Part shown: piece after piece, positions 45,870 through 57,929 of the stretch
How the letters are laid out: each line of letters begins with the position of its first letter
Numbering within the stretch: position 1 is the first letter of the stretch
NCBI RefSeq assembly: GCF_030052815.1
Contig: NC_079500.1
Span: forward strand, 6,222,298-6,286,297
From: Hevea brasiliensis
Lineage: Eukaryota > Streptophyta > Magnoliopsida > Malpighiales > Euphorbiaceae
Direction: 5' to 3'
DNA length: 64,000 bases
Program-made: the position numbers and the translations under genes
The notes under the pieces: generated by a model
Databases searched by the model: none
What the model was told of the DNA's origin: nothing
The model's input: the letters and a program-made list of their open reading frames with translations, nothing else

Positions 45870-46340
45870 AATTCTTATTGGCTTTTGACTCTGCATGTTG
45901 TAATCATATGACCACTAATCTTAAATTCTTGTCTTCTCAAAACTCGTATCTTCCTTACCACCAATCCATACCGCAAATGGTACTAAAATGAACATCACAC
46001 ATACCGGTCATGTGTCTACCTCAAATCTTCATCTCCCGACACCTATTATATCCCTAATTTGGCACTCAATCTTATTTCATTGGTCGGTTGTGTGAAAAAG
46101 GACTAAATGTTATTTTTCTCACCATGGTGTCAGTGCACAGATCCACAAACGGGATGATTCTTGGGGAGGGTCGCAGAGTGGGTCGATTATTTGAGCTTAC
46201 ATCTTTACATCTTCCTCGTAGATTTGTGTCTGCAGCTACAATCCCTAATTCCTCCATTCACCAATGGCATCTTCTGCCTTGGTCATGCTTCTACCAAGAA
46301 AATTCAACCTTTAATTTCTCGTGGATTATTAGGATCTACT
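45870..46340 (+). pseudogene. Copia-K protease region
   Basis: FDSACCNHMT (about 45,886) matches the Copia protease active-site block (usually DSGATNHMT) with the catalytic Asp kept and the Gly changed. The conserved SNGMILGEGRR-type end (near 46,145) precedes the pre-integrase linker. Frame breaks throughout. Note that protease is present here but missing in the A/B/C family. Confidence 0.7.
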
Positions 46341-47440
46341 AAGTTTGAGTCATTTAATTGTTTAAATTGTCACTTGCAAAACAACCTGCATTATCTTTTC
46401 CCATAATAATACTACTTGAGAACTCCTTTTGGTTTAATTCATTCTGACATTTGGGGTCCTTCTCCTATTTCTTCAATAAATGGTTTTCGTTATTTTGTAA
46501 TATTTATTGATGATTATTCTCGGTTTACTTGGATATATTTTTTGAAACATCGATCTGAGTTATCACAAATTTACATCACATTTGCAAAAATGATTAAAAC
46601 TCGTTCTCTTGTGACATTAAAATTCTCCAATGCAGACAATGCCATGGAATATCGGATTCTTCTTTGCTTCGCTTTCTTAGTCAACAAGGCACCGTTGTTC
46701 AACGTTCTTGTCCTCACACCTCTCAATGTAATGGGCGAGCCAACGCAAGCATCGCCAAATTCTTGATTCTCAACGTACTCTTCTTCTTTCTGCCTCATGT
46801 CCAGAAAAATTTTGGGGAGAAGCAGCTTTTCATGCTGTTTATGTTATTAATCGTCTTCCTACCTTGGTTCTTCATAATTTATCTCCTTTTGAAAAGTTGT
46901 TTGGACAACCTCCTGACTATTCCATCCTTAAACCTTTTGGATGTGTTTCTTTTGTTCTTTTACAACCTCATGAACATACCAAATTAGAACCCCGTGCTCG
47001 TCTATGTTGTTTTCTTGGTTATGGCATTGAACACAAAGGGTATCGTTGTTGGGATCCTGTTTCTAATAAGTTACGCATCTCTCGTCATGTTACCTTTTGG
47101 GAAAATACTATGTTCTCTTCTCTTTCCAAATTTCATCACTCTGTCAATACTGACTCTCTATTTTTCACTGACTCCTCCAAAGAGCTGTTTCCAAGTCCTG
47201 ATCCAGGTGATTGTGATGTGCTCAATATTAGCCCAACTACACCTGCCTCGTTGAATCAAAGACCAGCTTGTTGATCCAAAGACTGCGCTACCGCATCTCC
47301 TCCTAGCACTACTCTTCGTTCTACCCGTGTAAGAGAAACTCCTCATTATCTTTCTGATTTTCATTGTTACTCTACTATTGCAACCCTTCATGAGCCTCAT
47401 TCTTATCGTGAGGCAAGTACTGACCCTCTTTGGCAGCAAG
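46341..47440 (+). pseudogene. Copia-K integrase
   Basis: GAG-pre-integrase remnant (FNCLNCHLQNN) is followed by the rve core: LIHSDIWGPSPISSINGFRY, IDDYSRFTWIYFLKHRSEL. The second catalytic block is degraded (SNADNAMEY). In another frame come GRANASIAKF and LHNLSPFEKLFGQPPDY, GCVSFVLL, CCFLGYGIEHKGY. Four frames are needed to follow it. Confidence 0.83.
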
Positions 47441-47442
47441 CT

Positions 47443-48892
47443 ATGACTGATGAACTTCAGGCTTTAGAGAAAACTCATACTTGGGATTTAGTTGATCTTC
47501 CACCAAACAAGACTCCTATTGGTTGCAAATGGATTTACAAAATCAAGACCCGTTCTGATGGAACTATTGAACGCTACAAAGCTCGCTTAGTAGCCAAAGG
47601 GTACACTCAAGAGTATGGTATCGACTATGAGGAAACTTTTGCTCCAAAGGGTCCGATTAACATCTATTCGCGATCTCTTAGCTATTGCAGTCAGTAAATG
47701 GAAACTTTTCCGGATGGATGTTAAAAATGCTTTTCTTCATGGTGATTTAATGTAAGAGGTTTATATGCATCCTCCTCCGGTTATCATTCTCCTCATAAGG
47801 TTTGCAAACTTGGCTAGAGCCTTATATGGATTAAAACAAGCTCCTGTGGCCTGGTTTGCCAAATTTAGTTCCACTCTTGCTCAACTTGGTTTTCTCTAGT
47901 CCACATGATTCTCGCATTATTCACTCGTCGAATCGACAAAGTGGTATTGTTCTTCTCACGCTTTATGTTGATGATATTATAATAACATTATATGATTCAT
48001 CTGGTTTTTTAGAGTTACAACATTATCTCAATCAACATTTTGAAATGATAGACATGGGTTCTCTCAGCTATTTTTTGGGCCTTGAAGTTTATCAAAATTC
48101 TGATGGCTATTATCTATCTCAAGCCAAGTATGCATCCGACTTACTTTCTCGGCAGCATCATCGATAGCAAAACAAAGATCAACCCCATTGGAGCTCAATT
48201 GCAAACTTACACCTCTTGATGGCACTCCTCTTGATGATCCTACTTTATATCGATGACTTGTCGAGTCTTGTTTATCTCACGCTACTCGACTGATATTTCA
48301 TATGTCGCTCATCCGTCACCAGCTTTATGTCCGCTCCTCGCTCAACTCATTTCTCTGCAGATTTAATCCTTCGTTATATCAAAGGCACTCTTTTCATGGT
48401 TTGCACTTTTCCGCTACCTCCTCCCTAGTATTATCCGCTACTCGATGTTGATTGGCTGGTGATCCGGCGCATCGTCGCTCTACAACCAGTTATTGTTTCT
48501 TCTTGGGTAATTCTCTTATCTCTTGGCGTAGCAAAAGCAACCGTTGTTGCACGCTAGCACGTAATCAATATCGTGCTCTTGCTGATGCTACATCTGAATT
48601 ACTTTGGTTACGGTGGTTATTAACTGATTTGGGTGTCACTCATTCTTCTGCCACAATACTCCATTGCGATAATAGAAGTGCCATACAGATTTCTCATAAT
48701 GATGTATTTCATGAGCGTACCAAACACATCGAAATTGATTGTCATTTTGTACGTCATCATGTTGCTCATGGCACCATATGTTTGATTCCTATTTCCTCTC
48801 ACCAAACCACGATATATTCACCAAAACGCATCCTCCCGCTCGCTTCGGGATCTCTTAAGCAAACTCAAGTTGGCACTGTGCTACCACCTTGA
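47443..48892 (+). pseudogene. Copia-K reverse transcriptase and RNase H
   Basis: RT starts LQALEKTHTWDLVDLPP, then [35 protein letters not shown] slip at 47,650 follows. The catalytic box LYVDDIIIT is near 47,965, then MGSLSYFLGLEVYQN. RNase H has DPAHRRSTTSYCFF, ADATSELLWLRWLL, ILHCDNRSAI and ERTKHIEIDCHFVR. Stops and shifts at about 47,697, 47,753, 48,165 and 48,256. Confidence 0.87.
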
Positions 48893-48903
48893 GTTTGAGG
48901 GGG
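48890..48903 (+). other. Copia-K polypurine tract
   Basis: TTGAGTTTGAGGGGG-type purine run (ending at 48,903) directly before the 3' LTR. Confidence 0.85.
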
Positions 48904-49128
48904 TGTTAGCATAATTACAAAGAATCAGATGATTATAGGAGATTTGTGTAACATAATTACAAAGAATCGGATGATTATAGGAGATTTGTGTAGCATAATT
49001 ATAGCAATTATTATTCTTGTCCAAATTAGTTCATATTCTCATGTATAAATAGATGTAATATCTCTGTAAATGGGACACAGACAAATACACAATCCTTTTC
49101 TTCATTACTTGTATTCTTTCTTCTAACA
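48904..49128 (+). repeat. Copia-K 3' LTR
   Basis: 225 bp, same ends as the 5' LTR and the same 42-bp repeat phase (48,910, 48,952, 48,994). The clearest differences from the 5' LTR are within CAGCAATCAG. TSD ATAAC follows at 49,129-49,133. Confidence 0.93.
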
Positions 49129-50671
49129 ATAACATTGCAAAGACTAATTGATCTAAGATCATTCATGGAAGCAGTATGCTTTACTTTAGGAATGAGGGAA
49201 ATAACAGTGTGGTTAATGCTCTTGAGCTTTCTATTACCTTGAAAAAAGCTAAGGATAGCATCACACACTTTATCATCTATAATACTCCAATGCTTTTGAA
49301 AGAATAGAGTAGTGAGTCCATCTTCACCCAACGTTTTAGATGGATTAATAGCAAAGTAGCCAACTTGATTTCCTCTCTTATCATTAGCTTAATGAGCTGG
49401 TCATTCATATCTAATGATACTCAAGGAACAAACCCTATTGTGACATATAAAAATTTAGATGGATTAGAAGAAGTGTAGATACTGCAGAAATAGTCAATTA
49501 CAACTTTTGAGATTTCTAGTAAGGATGTGTGCCAATTGCCTTGATCATCTTTCAACTGCAGGTTACAATTTCTCCTTTTTCTTTGAGTGAACTTGGCATG
49601 GAAGAATTTCGTATTCTTGTCTCCATGCGCTTACCAGTCTTAAAGCACTTTTTAAACTTAGAATCTTTCCTCTTGCTTTAGCTCTTGTTTTAGGTCCTGT
49701 TTAATCTCTCGAAATTTCTTCTTCATCCCAAGAAGGGCAATTTTTAGCCATAGATAGCTAAGATTAAAGAAGTCTAATGTGATGACCTGAATTAAAATTA
49801 ATGTTCTTTTGCCATTCCATTGATTACGACAGTGCTTGAGCTTAGAGTGAACTTCACATGCTGGCTCCTTCAAAATGTTGGCTCTAAGAATCTCTAATAA
49901 TTTGGTCAACTTCTGGATTTCCACGCCATCTCACATTAAAATAAAACCCAGCTTTTGGTTTAGGGAAGGCATTAGATGTGTTGAGAGGAATAGGTCTATG
50001 ATCAAACCCATCATCATCCAGATAGAGAAGTATTGAATTTGGATACCACTTCAACCAGTCATGGGAACACAAAGCTCTATCGATTCTCTCTTGGATATTG
50101 TTGCTGCCATCTCTCCTGTTGTTCCAAGTGAATTTTGGTCCATTAAATCACAGGTTAAGTAGCCTCATATCATTGATGAAGGATAAAAAATGATGAACTG
50201 ATGAGCGAAAATGATTATCACCACCTCTATTTTCACGTGCATCCAAGAAAGTGTTGAAATCTCCCATCAAAAGTACGTCTCTATGCGGCTATTGATTGTA
50301 CTAAAGAAGAAAATTAAATTGCTCTGTTCTCATCTATTTATTCAAACTCAAATGAAGAAAAATTAAATCCCAAGCACAATTAAGTTTACAGTTTAGCACA
50401 TGTACATGAATATAGTGGGAATTAGAGCTGATAATATTGACTTCACAAGTGTCTTTCTAAGCAATACAAAGCCCTCTAGATAACCATCTAGGGTCTATAA
50501 AAGCCAGGGTATAAAAACCATAACCATACATAAGCTTCTTAAGCACTATAGATTGATTTTTATTTTCTAATAAGCATATTAAGTCTGGGGAATGGATTTT
50601 GTTGATTCTTTTCAGATTATGGATTGTTAGAGGGTTCCCCATACCTTGACAATTCCATGACAAAAGCGTCA
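49129..50671 (-). pseudogene. LINE-R, 5' piece of ORF2: endonuclease and start of RT (minus strand)
   Basis: It starts at ATG on the minus strand (50,672-50,670): MTLLSWNCQGMGNPLTIHNL, SPDLICLLENKNQ, the N-terminus of the APE-like endonuclease with the catalytic Asn and Glu. Its later part has FDHRPIPL (conserved S-D-H), near 50,000. RT begins with GEDGLTTLFFQKHW (family: GPDG), then INHTVISLIPKVKHTASMND and LRSISLCNVI, where Copia-K splits it. Stops and shifts are present between 49,340 and 50,460. Total ORF2 after removing insertions is about 4.1 kb, full length for a plant L1. Confidence 0.88.
50667..50671. repeat. Left target duplication (CGTCA) of solo LTR G
   Basis: The partner after the LTR (62,811-62,815) reads CTTCA, one mismatch. 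Confidence 0.65.
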
Positions 50672-53203
50672 TGTAATGACCTGAATTTTTAAAATATAAA
50701 TTTTATATTTTTATATAGTATTCAAATATTATTTTAATATTATCTAACTAAATTATAATTTTTGTAATACTTTCATTTATATATTTTTAATGTTATTTCT
50801 AAATATATTTTGTAAAATTATTTAATAGTCTAATTTTAATTTAAATGATTAATTTTAAATATTAATGATCAAGTATTTATTAAGGACTTATTTGAAACTT
50901 TCTAGGAATGAATCTAAACAAATGTTTGTCCAGATTCATTCCCAGATTTTTTTTTTTTTAAATCTATTTTTCTCTATCTCTTTCTCCCTCCCACATTTTC
51001 CCAATCCCTTTCATCACACCCCCCCCCCCCCCCCCCCCCTCTTTTCTCTCTCTTTCTTACAGCTACCAGCGAGCCACCACCCACGGCCGATGAGGTGCGC
51101 CACCACCCTGGGCTATGCCGGTGAGTGGCCTACTGGCTGGACCAGCAATAACAGTGGCGCAAATGGAGGAAATTCATCCTTTAACATCACGTAGGAGCAA
51201 AAAATTTTAGGTTCGATTTCGGCTTCATCCAATGTTTTGTCGAGACGATTCTGGTGGCGTTAGAAAGCTTATTCTGAGAGCTTTCTTTTGATACCAATTT
51301 TACAGTAAATGGTGGTAAGAGGAAAAAGTTATGGAGAAGAGAAGTTTTAGCTTTTTTTAAGCTTTTCAATCAAATCTAGGATGATCCGACCATTGGATTG
51401 ACAATCTGAGACCACCGATAGACTCAAAGCAACGAAACCCTTGAGATGAGACTAACCCTGCTCCGATCAAATACCATTTGAAAAAGACAATCATCAGACA
51501 GTCCATATCACTTGGTGAGATTTTTAACTTTTTGATGCCCAAAAACTAAATATAGTTGTATGATAATTGTTAACAATTTTTTGGCTTCGTTTAGGTGTGA
51601 TCGGATCAATGATAGCTCACCAACGTTGGGATCGAGTTTTTTGCCTGATCCTGCTGCTCGGTGGCTCGTCCTAAAACTTAGTCAATATTACAGTCGATCC
51701 TAACATTTTCAAATGTCTCAAACGCATTTCAAGTAGCAGAATTTGCAAAAGTAGTCCCTAACTCAAATTGTGTAGTTTGTTCCTTGTTTAAGCTAGCTGA
51801 TAAATCTGTAAAGTATTCCTGTCTTAGTAAAATTAAGTAAAATAGTTTTAATTAATATAAGGATAATGTAGAGGGCCTCCAGGAATATTTTTATAATTTT
51901 TGAAGAGCTGAAAATAAATAATTTGACCTAGATTAAGATTCTTATAGGCCCCGGATGGGCATTATAATTGTTGTTGCTGGCCTGAGGCCCTATTGGTTGT
52001 TGTGGTTGCATTTTTCTTACAGGGAGGTTAGGTAAAGTTATGAGGAAGACTCTATCGAAATTTCGGCAAGACCTTAGGAAATTATTTTTGCTTCTTTGAT
52101 TAAATTAATTAATTAATTTTGTTAATAAATTTGTTAGAGGTTAATGCATCTATCTAGGTAATCGGTGACGGCTAGCCTTCTTCTCCATCCAGCCGGACTA
52201 GTTGCAGTCAAGTCGATCAGTCTGTGAGTTAGATATTGATTATTTTTGCAATTTCAATTTTAATTATATATTTGACATGCTCATGTATTTTTATAAATAA
52301 TTAATTATACACATAAATATTTAATATATTAGGGGCATTTTTTATTGCTGCATATGTAATTATTATTATTTGTTGTGATTGCCGCTCTGAGGATAATTTG
52401 GAGCTCTGTGTGTGTGTTGGCATGAGTATGGTATAGATATGGATACGGGTAGGACGGGTAGTCACGGCTGGAGCTTGACTCGCTGGGACCCAATCCTTTT
52501 ATATGGATAAGTCGGGGTGAGTACAACTTTGAGTTGATCTCGCTAACACCCACACTTGAATTATTAAGTGAAAGTCCAGCTTAAGTTGACCTCACTGGCA
52601 GACATTGGATTAAGAGAGCTGTATAGGGAATTAGCTCTCATATATATATATAATGATGTGATACACTGGGTGTGTGAGTAGCTCTAAATTAACTTCTCGT
52701 GTGAATATTAGGTGAATTATTTGTTTTATATGTTGGATGTGCAGTTCATGATAGGATTGCACTAGTCTTAAATAGTTATAAAACTTGCATCTATAATTAA
52801 TATCTAAACTCTCTGAGTTAAAATTCCTGTTCAAATATTTTTCCCAGGTTGCAGGAAGAGTATATTTATTTCTTCGAGTCTAACCTACATTTTTACTCCA
52901 TTAGTTGTGCTTCTTAGTTTAATAGTTTCTTGTAACTATTTATTTATTTATTTGTTTATTTGTTTTTTAATAACTAGAACTCCACTATGACATTGGTATA
53001 TTCTATTAATTAATGAAAAATTATTATGATAAGTTTGTCTATGATAGTATCAGGGTTGAGCTGGGCTCCCCTAGTCTTGGTTTCTGATGATTATTGGGTT
53101 GGGTTGGCCCAAATAAAAACATAATATTTTATTTAATTTTATTTGCATGTTGGGCCTTAATTTTGGCCCTAGTTATGGGTTTGAGAATAGTGAGGCTTAC
53201 TAC
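50672..53203 (+). repeat. Solo LTR G, left part
   Basis: Starts TGTAATGACCTGAA and matches its end GAGTCATGACA (62,800-62,810), the usual inverted ends of this Gypsy LTR type. Contents: AT-rich start, a 21-C run (51,019-51,039), a CTCTTTC-rich stretch, and GGCCCTAGTTATGGG near the Copia-C site. No coding frame is credible; the frame at 50,865-51,194 is low-complexity. Interrupted by Copia-C at 53,204, with ACTAC (53,199-53,203) duplicated. Confidence 0.78.
51019..51039. repeat. Poly-C run (21 C)
   Basis: Uninterrupted run of 21 C inside LTR G. Length is likely to be unstable or mis-called. Confidence 0.95.
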
Positions 53204-55302
53204 TGTTAGTAGTATGCCCTAGAGCATATCATTTAGTATGTATCTTGTACATGTTTTATTAATAAAAGGCATTTCCACTTTTCCGTTTACATAATATATT
53301 TATGTGTAATAGAAAAGGTCCATTGATATTTTGTTAGAAATATTATTCTTAAGTTGTTAAGAATATGAGTGACAATATTTCTAGCACAAAGTATCATAAA
53401 TGGGTTCACAATCGAGGATACTTCATAATAAGGACATGACTTATCCAGAAAGATTGTATTCATGTTTGTTCCCAAGTTATTTATATGAGATATAAATAAG
53501 ATGGAATGGTGAGTCTCATGCCATATAACAAACATGATAGGCACTTATAAATGATAAGTAGGCCGAACCAGTGACACTTATGACAAGCACATGGAGTTTA
53601 CTCTTGTCAATGTTTTGTCATAAATCATATCAGTGCATATAATCTTTAGACCTGAGATAGCACAGTTATCTTGTATATAGGTAGTTTGAGTTTGATACTG
53701 CTTTCATACTTGTACTATGTATGGGTATATGGGCATGTGTTGGCTCCTGCTAGTTATATATGGAGGTAGGTGTTGATCAAGATGGAATCTGTTCTCTAAG
53801 TAAATAGAGATAAAATCCTATGTTCATTTAATTGTTCTTGATGTTTCAAGTTCCTGGCCAGACAGATAGATTTATTCGTAAAAGAGTTTCGATGAGAAAA
53901 ATCTTTTAATCAAGAACTGGAATTAAAAGAGAACATAATATTCATAGCAAATGGAGTTTGACATAAACCATGACTCCAGCTTGAGTTGGGATTTTGTAAC
54001 AGAGAGATTCTAGTGCATGGTAACATATGATTATAGGTTCATTTAAGGTAAATCTTATTACTAATTGGGTGGCCATGGCATGCTATGCTAGGTGTTAACC
54101 ATGGTCTATGAGGTTCATAAAATGATTTAGAGAAATCATTTATGGTAAGAAAGTGTTCGATGATATTAAGAGTTGATATCATGTCTCATTGCCAATTAGT
54201 GATGAGCCTAGTAAGTCACACACATACACAAGTTATCACCTATTTAAATATGATTTAATTAATTAATTAAAGAGTTTAATTGATTAATTAAATAGATTTG
54301 GTTTGCAATTAAATTGCAAAGTCCCTAGCATGACTTGAAACCAAATCTAGATTATTGGATGTGTAGTATAAATTAAATTTATATTTAAAGTGTTTAAATA
54401 TGAATTTAATTGATGAGAAATTAATTAATAGAGATTAATTAATTAATTTATATTTGATATAAATTAATTAGAAGAAGAAAATAATTATTTTGGGTTAAGA
54501 ACTCAAAATTAAGACACAGGGGCATTTTGGTCATTTCATTACAGTGACACGTGGCACCATGAGATGGTGACACATGGGATTACACATAAGCTTGCCAAAT
54601 GTTTTTTTTTAATCATGTAAGATGATTAAAATCAAGATTAAATATAGGTTTGACACTTGGCACAATTTGATTGGGTCACTTAAACCTAGAGCTAATCAAA
54701 GGGTGACATGTGGCAAGGGTTTAATGTGTTAACCTAGCTATTTAAGTGTGGTTATGAAAAGAAAACATAACCAGCAGCCTCTCCTCTCAATTGTCACGCC
54801 ACTTTGAGCTCTCCAGCCATTCTTCTTCATCTCTCATCAATTCAAAGAGATTAGCTATCAATCTCTTGAATTAAGAACACTAGAAATTGTTTCTAGTGTC
54901 CTGTTTACATCTCTAATCTCTTAAAAGGCAGAACTTGAATTTCTAATTAATAGAAAAGGCTTTAGAAGCTGTTCAAGGGCTGCCATAGGTGTTCTTGGTG
55001 TGGACAAGCTAGAGGGACAACATCCGTGTCCTCAAGACGAATCTCAAAGGCGCAGACACGCCAAAGACATCAAGAGGTTAGTGTAATCGTTCTTGATTTA
55101 ATCTAGGGTTCTAAAATTAATCTGATTAATTTTAAAATCTTAAATGGCAAATACAGATCCAAAAACATATTAAAAGAGTTTTAATATGTTGTTTATCATT
55201 GAAATCAAATAGATAAAAATAAATCTTGCATGGTGCATGTGACCCTAGGTGAAAATTTTTGAATTCAATGGTATAAACTTGTGTTTTTCACGCCTGCCTT
55301 CA
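53204..55302 (+). repeat. Copia-C 5' LTR
   Basis: 2099 bp, TGTTAGTAG to CCTTCA. Same layout as the A/B LTRs, including the TATA-like CTATTTAAG near 54,737. Confidence 0.94.
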
Positions 55303-55303
55303 A

Positions 55304-55317
55304 TTGGTATCGAGCCA
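55304..55317 (+). other. Copia-C primer-binding site
   Basis: TTGGTATCGAGCCA. Relative to the Copia-B PBS it lacks the A of CAG. A recent element needs an exact PBS, so this base loss is suspicious (see findings). Confidence 0.82.
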
Positions 55318-57079
55318 CTATATTTGCCATTTAGATTGTTGATTATATAATTTAATTGTGTGTTTGATCATGAGATCAAGAGATTCATTGCTGGTTGGAT
55401 CATGAGATGTGGCGTCACACATGGAGAAGCCACCATTGGTGGCGGCAACAATGGTTCCATGGGTGATTCAAGGTTTGGCTTTTAATTCTGCAATTGTTGT
55501 ATGATCTAAGGCCTATTCTTTGACTAATTAAAGTGTTTAATTAGTTGTTTTAATCACACAATTAAATTATGATTCAAATCAGAATTTTAAAAAATGTTTG
55601 AATGTGATTCAAATCTGAATTTTAAAAGTTGTTTGAATGAGATTCAAATCTGAATTTTTAAAGTTGTTTGAATCATATTTAAATCTGATTTTTTAAAATT
55701 GATTCAATAAAATTCAGATCTGATTTTTTAAAAAATATTTAAATGTGATTCAAATCTGATTTTTTAAAAAATGTTTGAATGTGATTCAAATCTGAATTTT
55801 TGAAGTTGTTTGAATGTGATTCAAATCTGAATTTTTAAATTTGTTTGAATGAGATTCAAATCTGAATTTTTAAATTTATTTGAATCATATTCAAATCTGG
55901 ATTTTTAAGTTGAATATGAGATATTCAATTTAATTTAAGAATGTATGTTTTATTTAATTGTTAAATAGTGATATGCATGATGGATGATCATGGACTATAA
56001 AAGACCAATGTGATTGGATTTATTTCTTTTATGTTTCTTTGGGATTGTAAATTAATTTATTTATTTTAATTTATTTTGGGCATGTATTATTAAGTTTGTA
56101 ATAATATTTTGGGTTGTAATTTCATTTATTTAAGTTCTTGTAAATTCGCCTTGGTATGCCAAGGATTACTATGTAATATTGGATTGCAAGAAGTTCAAGG
56201 AGGTCAAGAGCATTGGTGGGACCAGTGGGAGGAATTCAAGATCAAGTGTTGATTATGTACTCCTTCAGCAACTCTTGTAAAATGAATGAATGAAATGCAC
56301 CTAGGAATGCCCTGATTCAATTCTTGGTGGCTCAGAATTGAATCCCTTAGAAAGTCCATGATCATACCATATTTATTGCTTATCCATGAATGCATGAGAT
56401 GTATGGGAATGTATGCAATTATATGATATATGCATGCTAAATGGATAATGTGCAAAGTGAGACCTTAATAGTAATTAGGATGGCTATAAAATCTTCCAAA
56501 CAAATGATTAAGTTGGAAATGCTATAATTAAAGTAATTATAACATAAGCCCTCCATTGGGGCAATTATTTTAAGAAATTTTAAATAGATGCATGAGATGC
56601 AATTAATTTAAGAGATTTTCTTAAGAATAATTGTTAAGCATGAGAGGTTGTAAATATGTAAATGGTTTGGTGGCCAATATTGGATGTACTGAGGACATTA
56701 AAATTATTTGCATAATTATGCTCAATGGGATCAACTTAACTAATGCAAGATAAGTCAATATTGGATGTACCGAGATTTTGAGTATTAGGGGCTAGTAAAG
56801 GATTGAACCTCACATGAGATGTGATGGGCAAGGAGTTGCTCACTTATAGTTTATTGTAATTCCAATAATGGATGTACTGAGGATGATCAATAGAATTATA
56901 AGAATTCAATCACCCACTAGAAATCCATCCAACTAGGATTTCCGCTTACTTTGGAAGTGTAGGATTCGCTAAGTTAGTGGGAGGACCAATTTGATTAAAA
57001 GACCATAATCATTTTGGTTAATTACATAATACATTTACTAATTAATCGTTATTTTCTGCAGCTAATTTTCTCGATAAAA
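55318..57079 (+). other. Copia-C untranslated leader
   Basis: Non-coding. Holds the 35-bp repeat array and the three spaced GATGTAC(C)TGAG/GATGTACCGAG motifs. Collinear with the Copia-B leader apart from short indels. Confidence 0.75.
55570..55910 (+). repeat. About 10 tandem copies of the ~35-bp unit in the Copia-C leader
   Basis: Same unit and order as 6446-6826, but one unit fewer. Confidence 0.88.
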
Positions 57080-57837
57080 ATGAGCACAAAACAACCACTA
57101 CCATCCAATATCCTTGCAAGCATACTTGATCACAACAGTTGACAGACCTAACTGTCTGATTGGCTAAGAAATTTGAAACTTGTCTCAACCTTGAACATAT
57201 AGGATATGTTCTATATTCAAATGTTCCTGGTCCCTTACCTCCAGAGGCCACACAAGAGGAACATGATACTTTGGACAAGTGGAAGGAGCATGATATGAGA
57301 GCTAAGTGTTACATGCTTGCTTCCATGAGTAATGAGTTACGAAGCAACATGAGAACATGCAGAGTGCGAGTGAGATCCTCCTTCACCTACAAGAGTTGTA
57401 TGGTGAGCACAAAGCAGAATGCTAGGTATGAGATATCTAGACAGCTATTCCGTATGAGGATGTCCGAGGGATGTAATGTTGGGGATCATGTCCTCAAGAT
57501 GATTCGGCTGATTGAGCAGTCGGAACATCTTGACTTCAACATGGATTTCCAACTATAAACGGATTTGATCCTTCAGTCCTTCCTGAGTCTTTTGGAATTT
57601 TGTGACAAATTTCCATATGACTAAACAGAATGCACCTTAGCTGAATTACTCAACATGCTGGTTATTGCCCAAAAGAATATGCCAGGCAATAAAGGAAAAG
57701 AGGTAGCTTTGGTTGCATCTTCTTCTGCTGGAAAGTCCAACAAGAAGAATGGCAATAAGAAAAAGAAACCTCAGAGTCCTGGTCCTTCCAAGAAAATAGC
57801 TAAACAGAAAAGGAAGACTAAAGCTGATGAAGGCAAA
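57080..57837 (+). pseudogene. Copia-C gag
   Basis: Starts at ATG 57,080, in the position of Copia-B 8002. The frame is lost near 57,139. It is recovered in 57,160-57,558 (LEHIGYVLYSNVPGPLPPEA, ARYEISRQLFRMRMSEG) and again from 57,655 (MLVIAQKNMPGNKGKEVALV, AGKSNKKNGNKKKK, KKIAKQKRKTK). At least five one- or two-base gaps relative to Copia-B fall on CTG/CAG/CCTG sites. Confidence 0.86.
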
Positions 57838-57929
57838 GGAAAGTGTTTCCACTGCCAACAGGAAAGTGTTTCCATTGCCAATAGGAAAGTGTTTCCATTG
57901 CCAGTAAGAAAGTGTTTCCACTGGCCAGA
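57838..57929 (+). repeat. Four 23-bp tandem repeats over the gag zinc knuckle, Copia-C
   Basis: Units start at 57,838, 57,861, 57,884 and 57,907. Three extra units add 69 bases, a multiple of three, so the knuckle start (GKCFHCQQ) and the knuckle end/integrase finger (RKCFHWPEYSNL) are in one frame. Copies A and B have three units and are out of frame. Confidence 0.88.

Larger units (their letters stand above)
44587..49128 (+). mobile_element. Copia-K: complete short-LTR Copia retrotransposon, 4.5 kb
   Basis: 5' LTR, PBS, gag with zinc knuckle, protease, integrase, RT, RNase H, PPT and 3' LTR, flanked by exact ATAAC duplications. Size, 225-bp LTRs and a knuckle-bearing gag suggest the Ale/Retrofit type (inference). 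It inserted into LINE-R within the I-S-L-C-N-V-I-Y-K-I-I codons of RT. All coding domains are present but split over many frames. Confidence 0.92.

Noticed and set aside
50865..51194. 109-residue plus-strand frame
   Set aside because: It runs through the poly-C and pyrimidine-rich part of LTR G (P-P-P-P stretch) with no domain.
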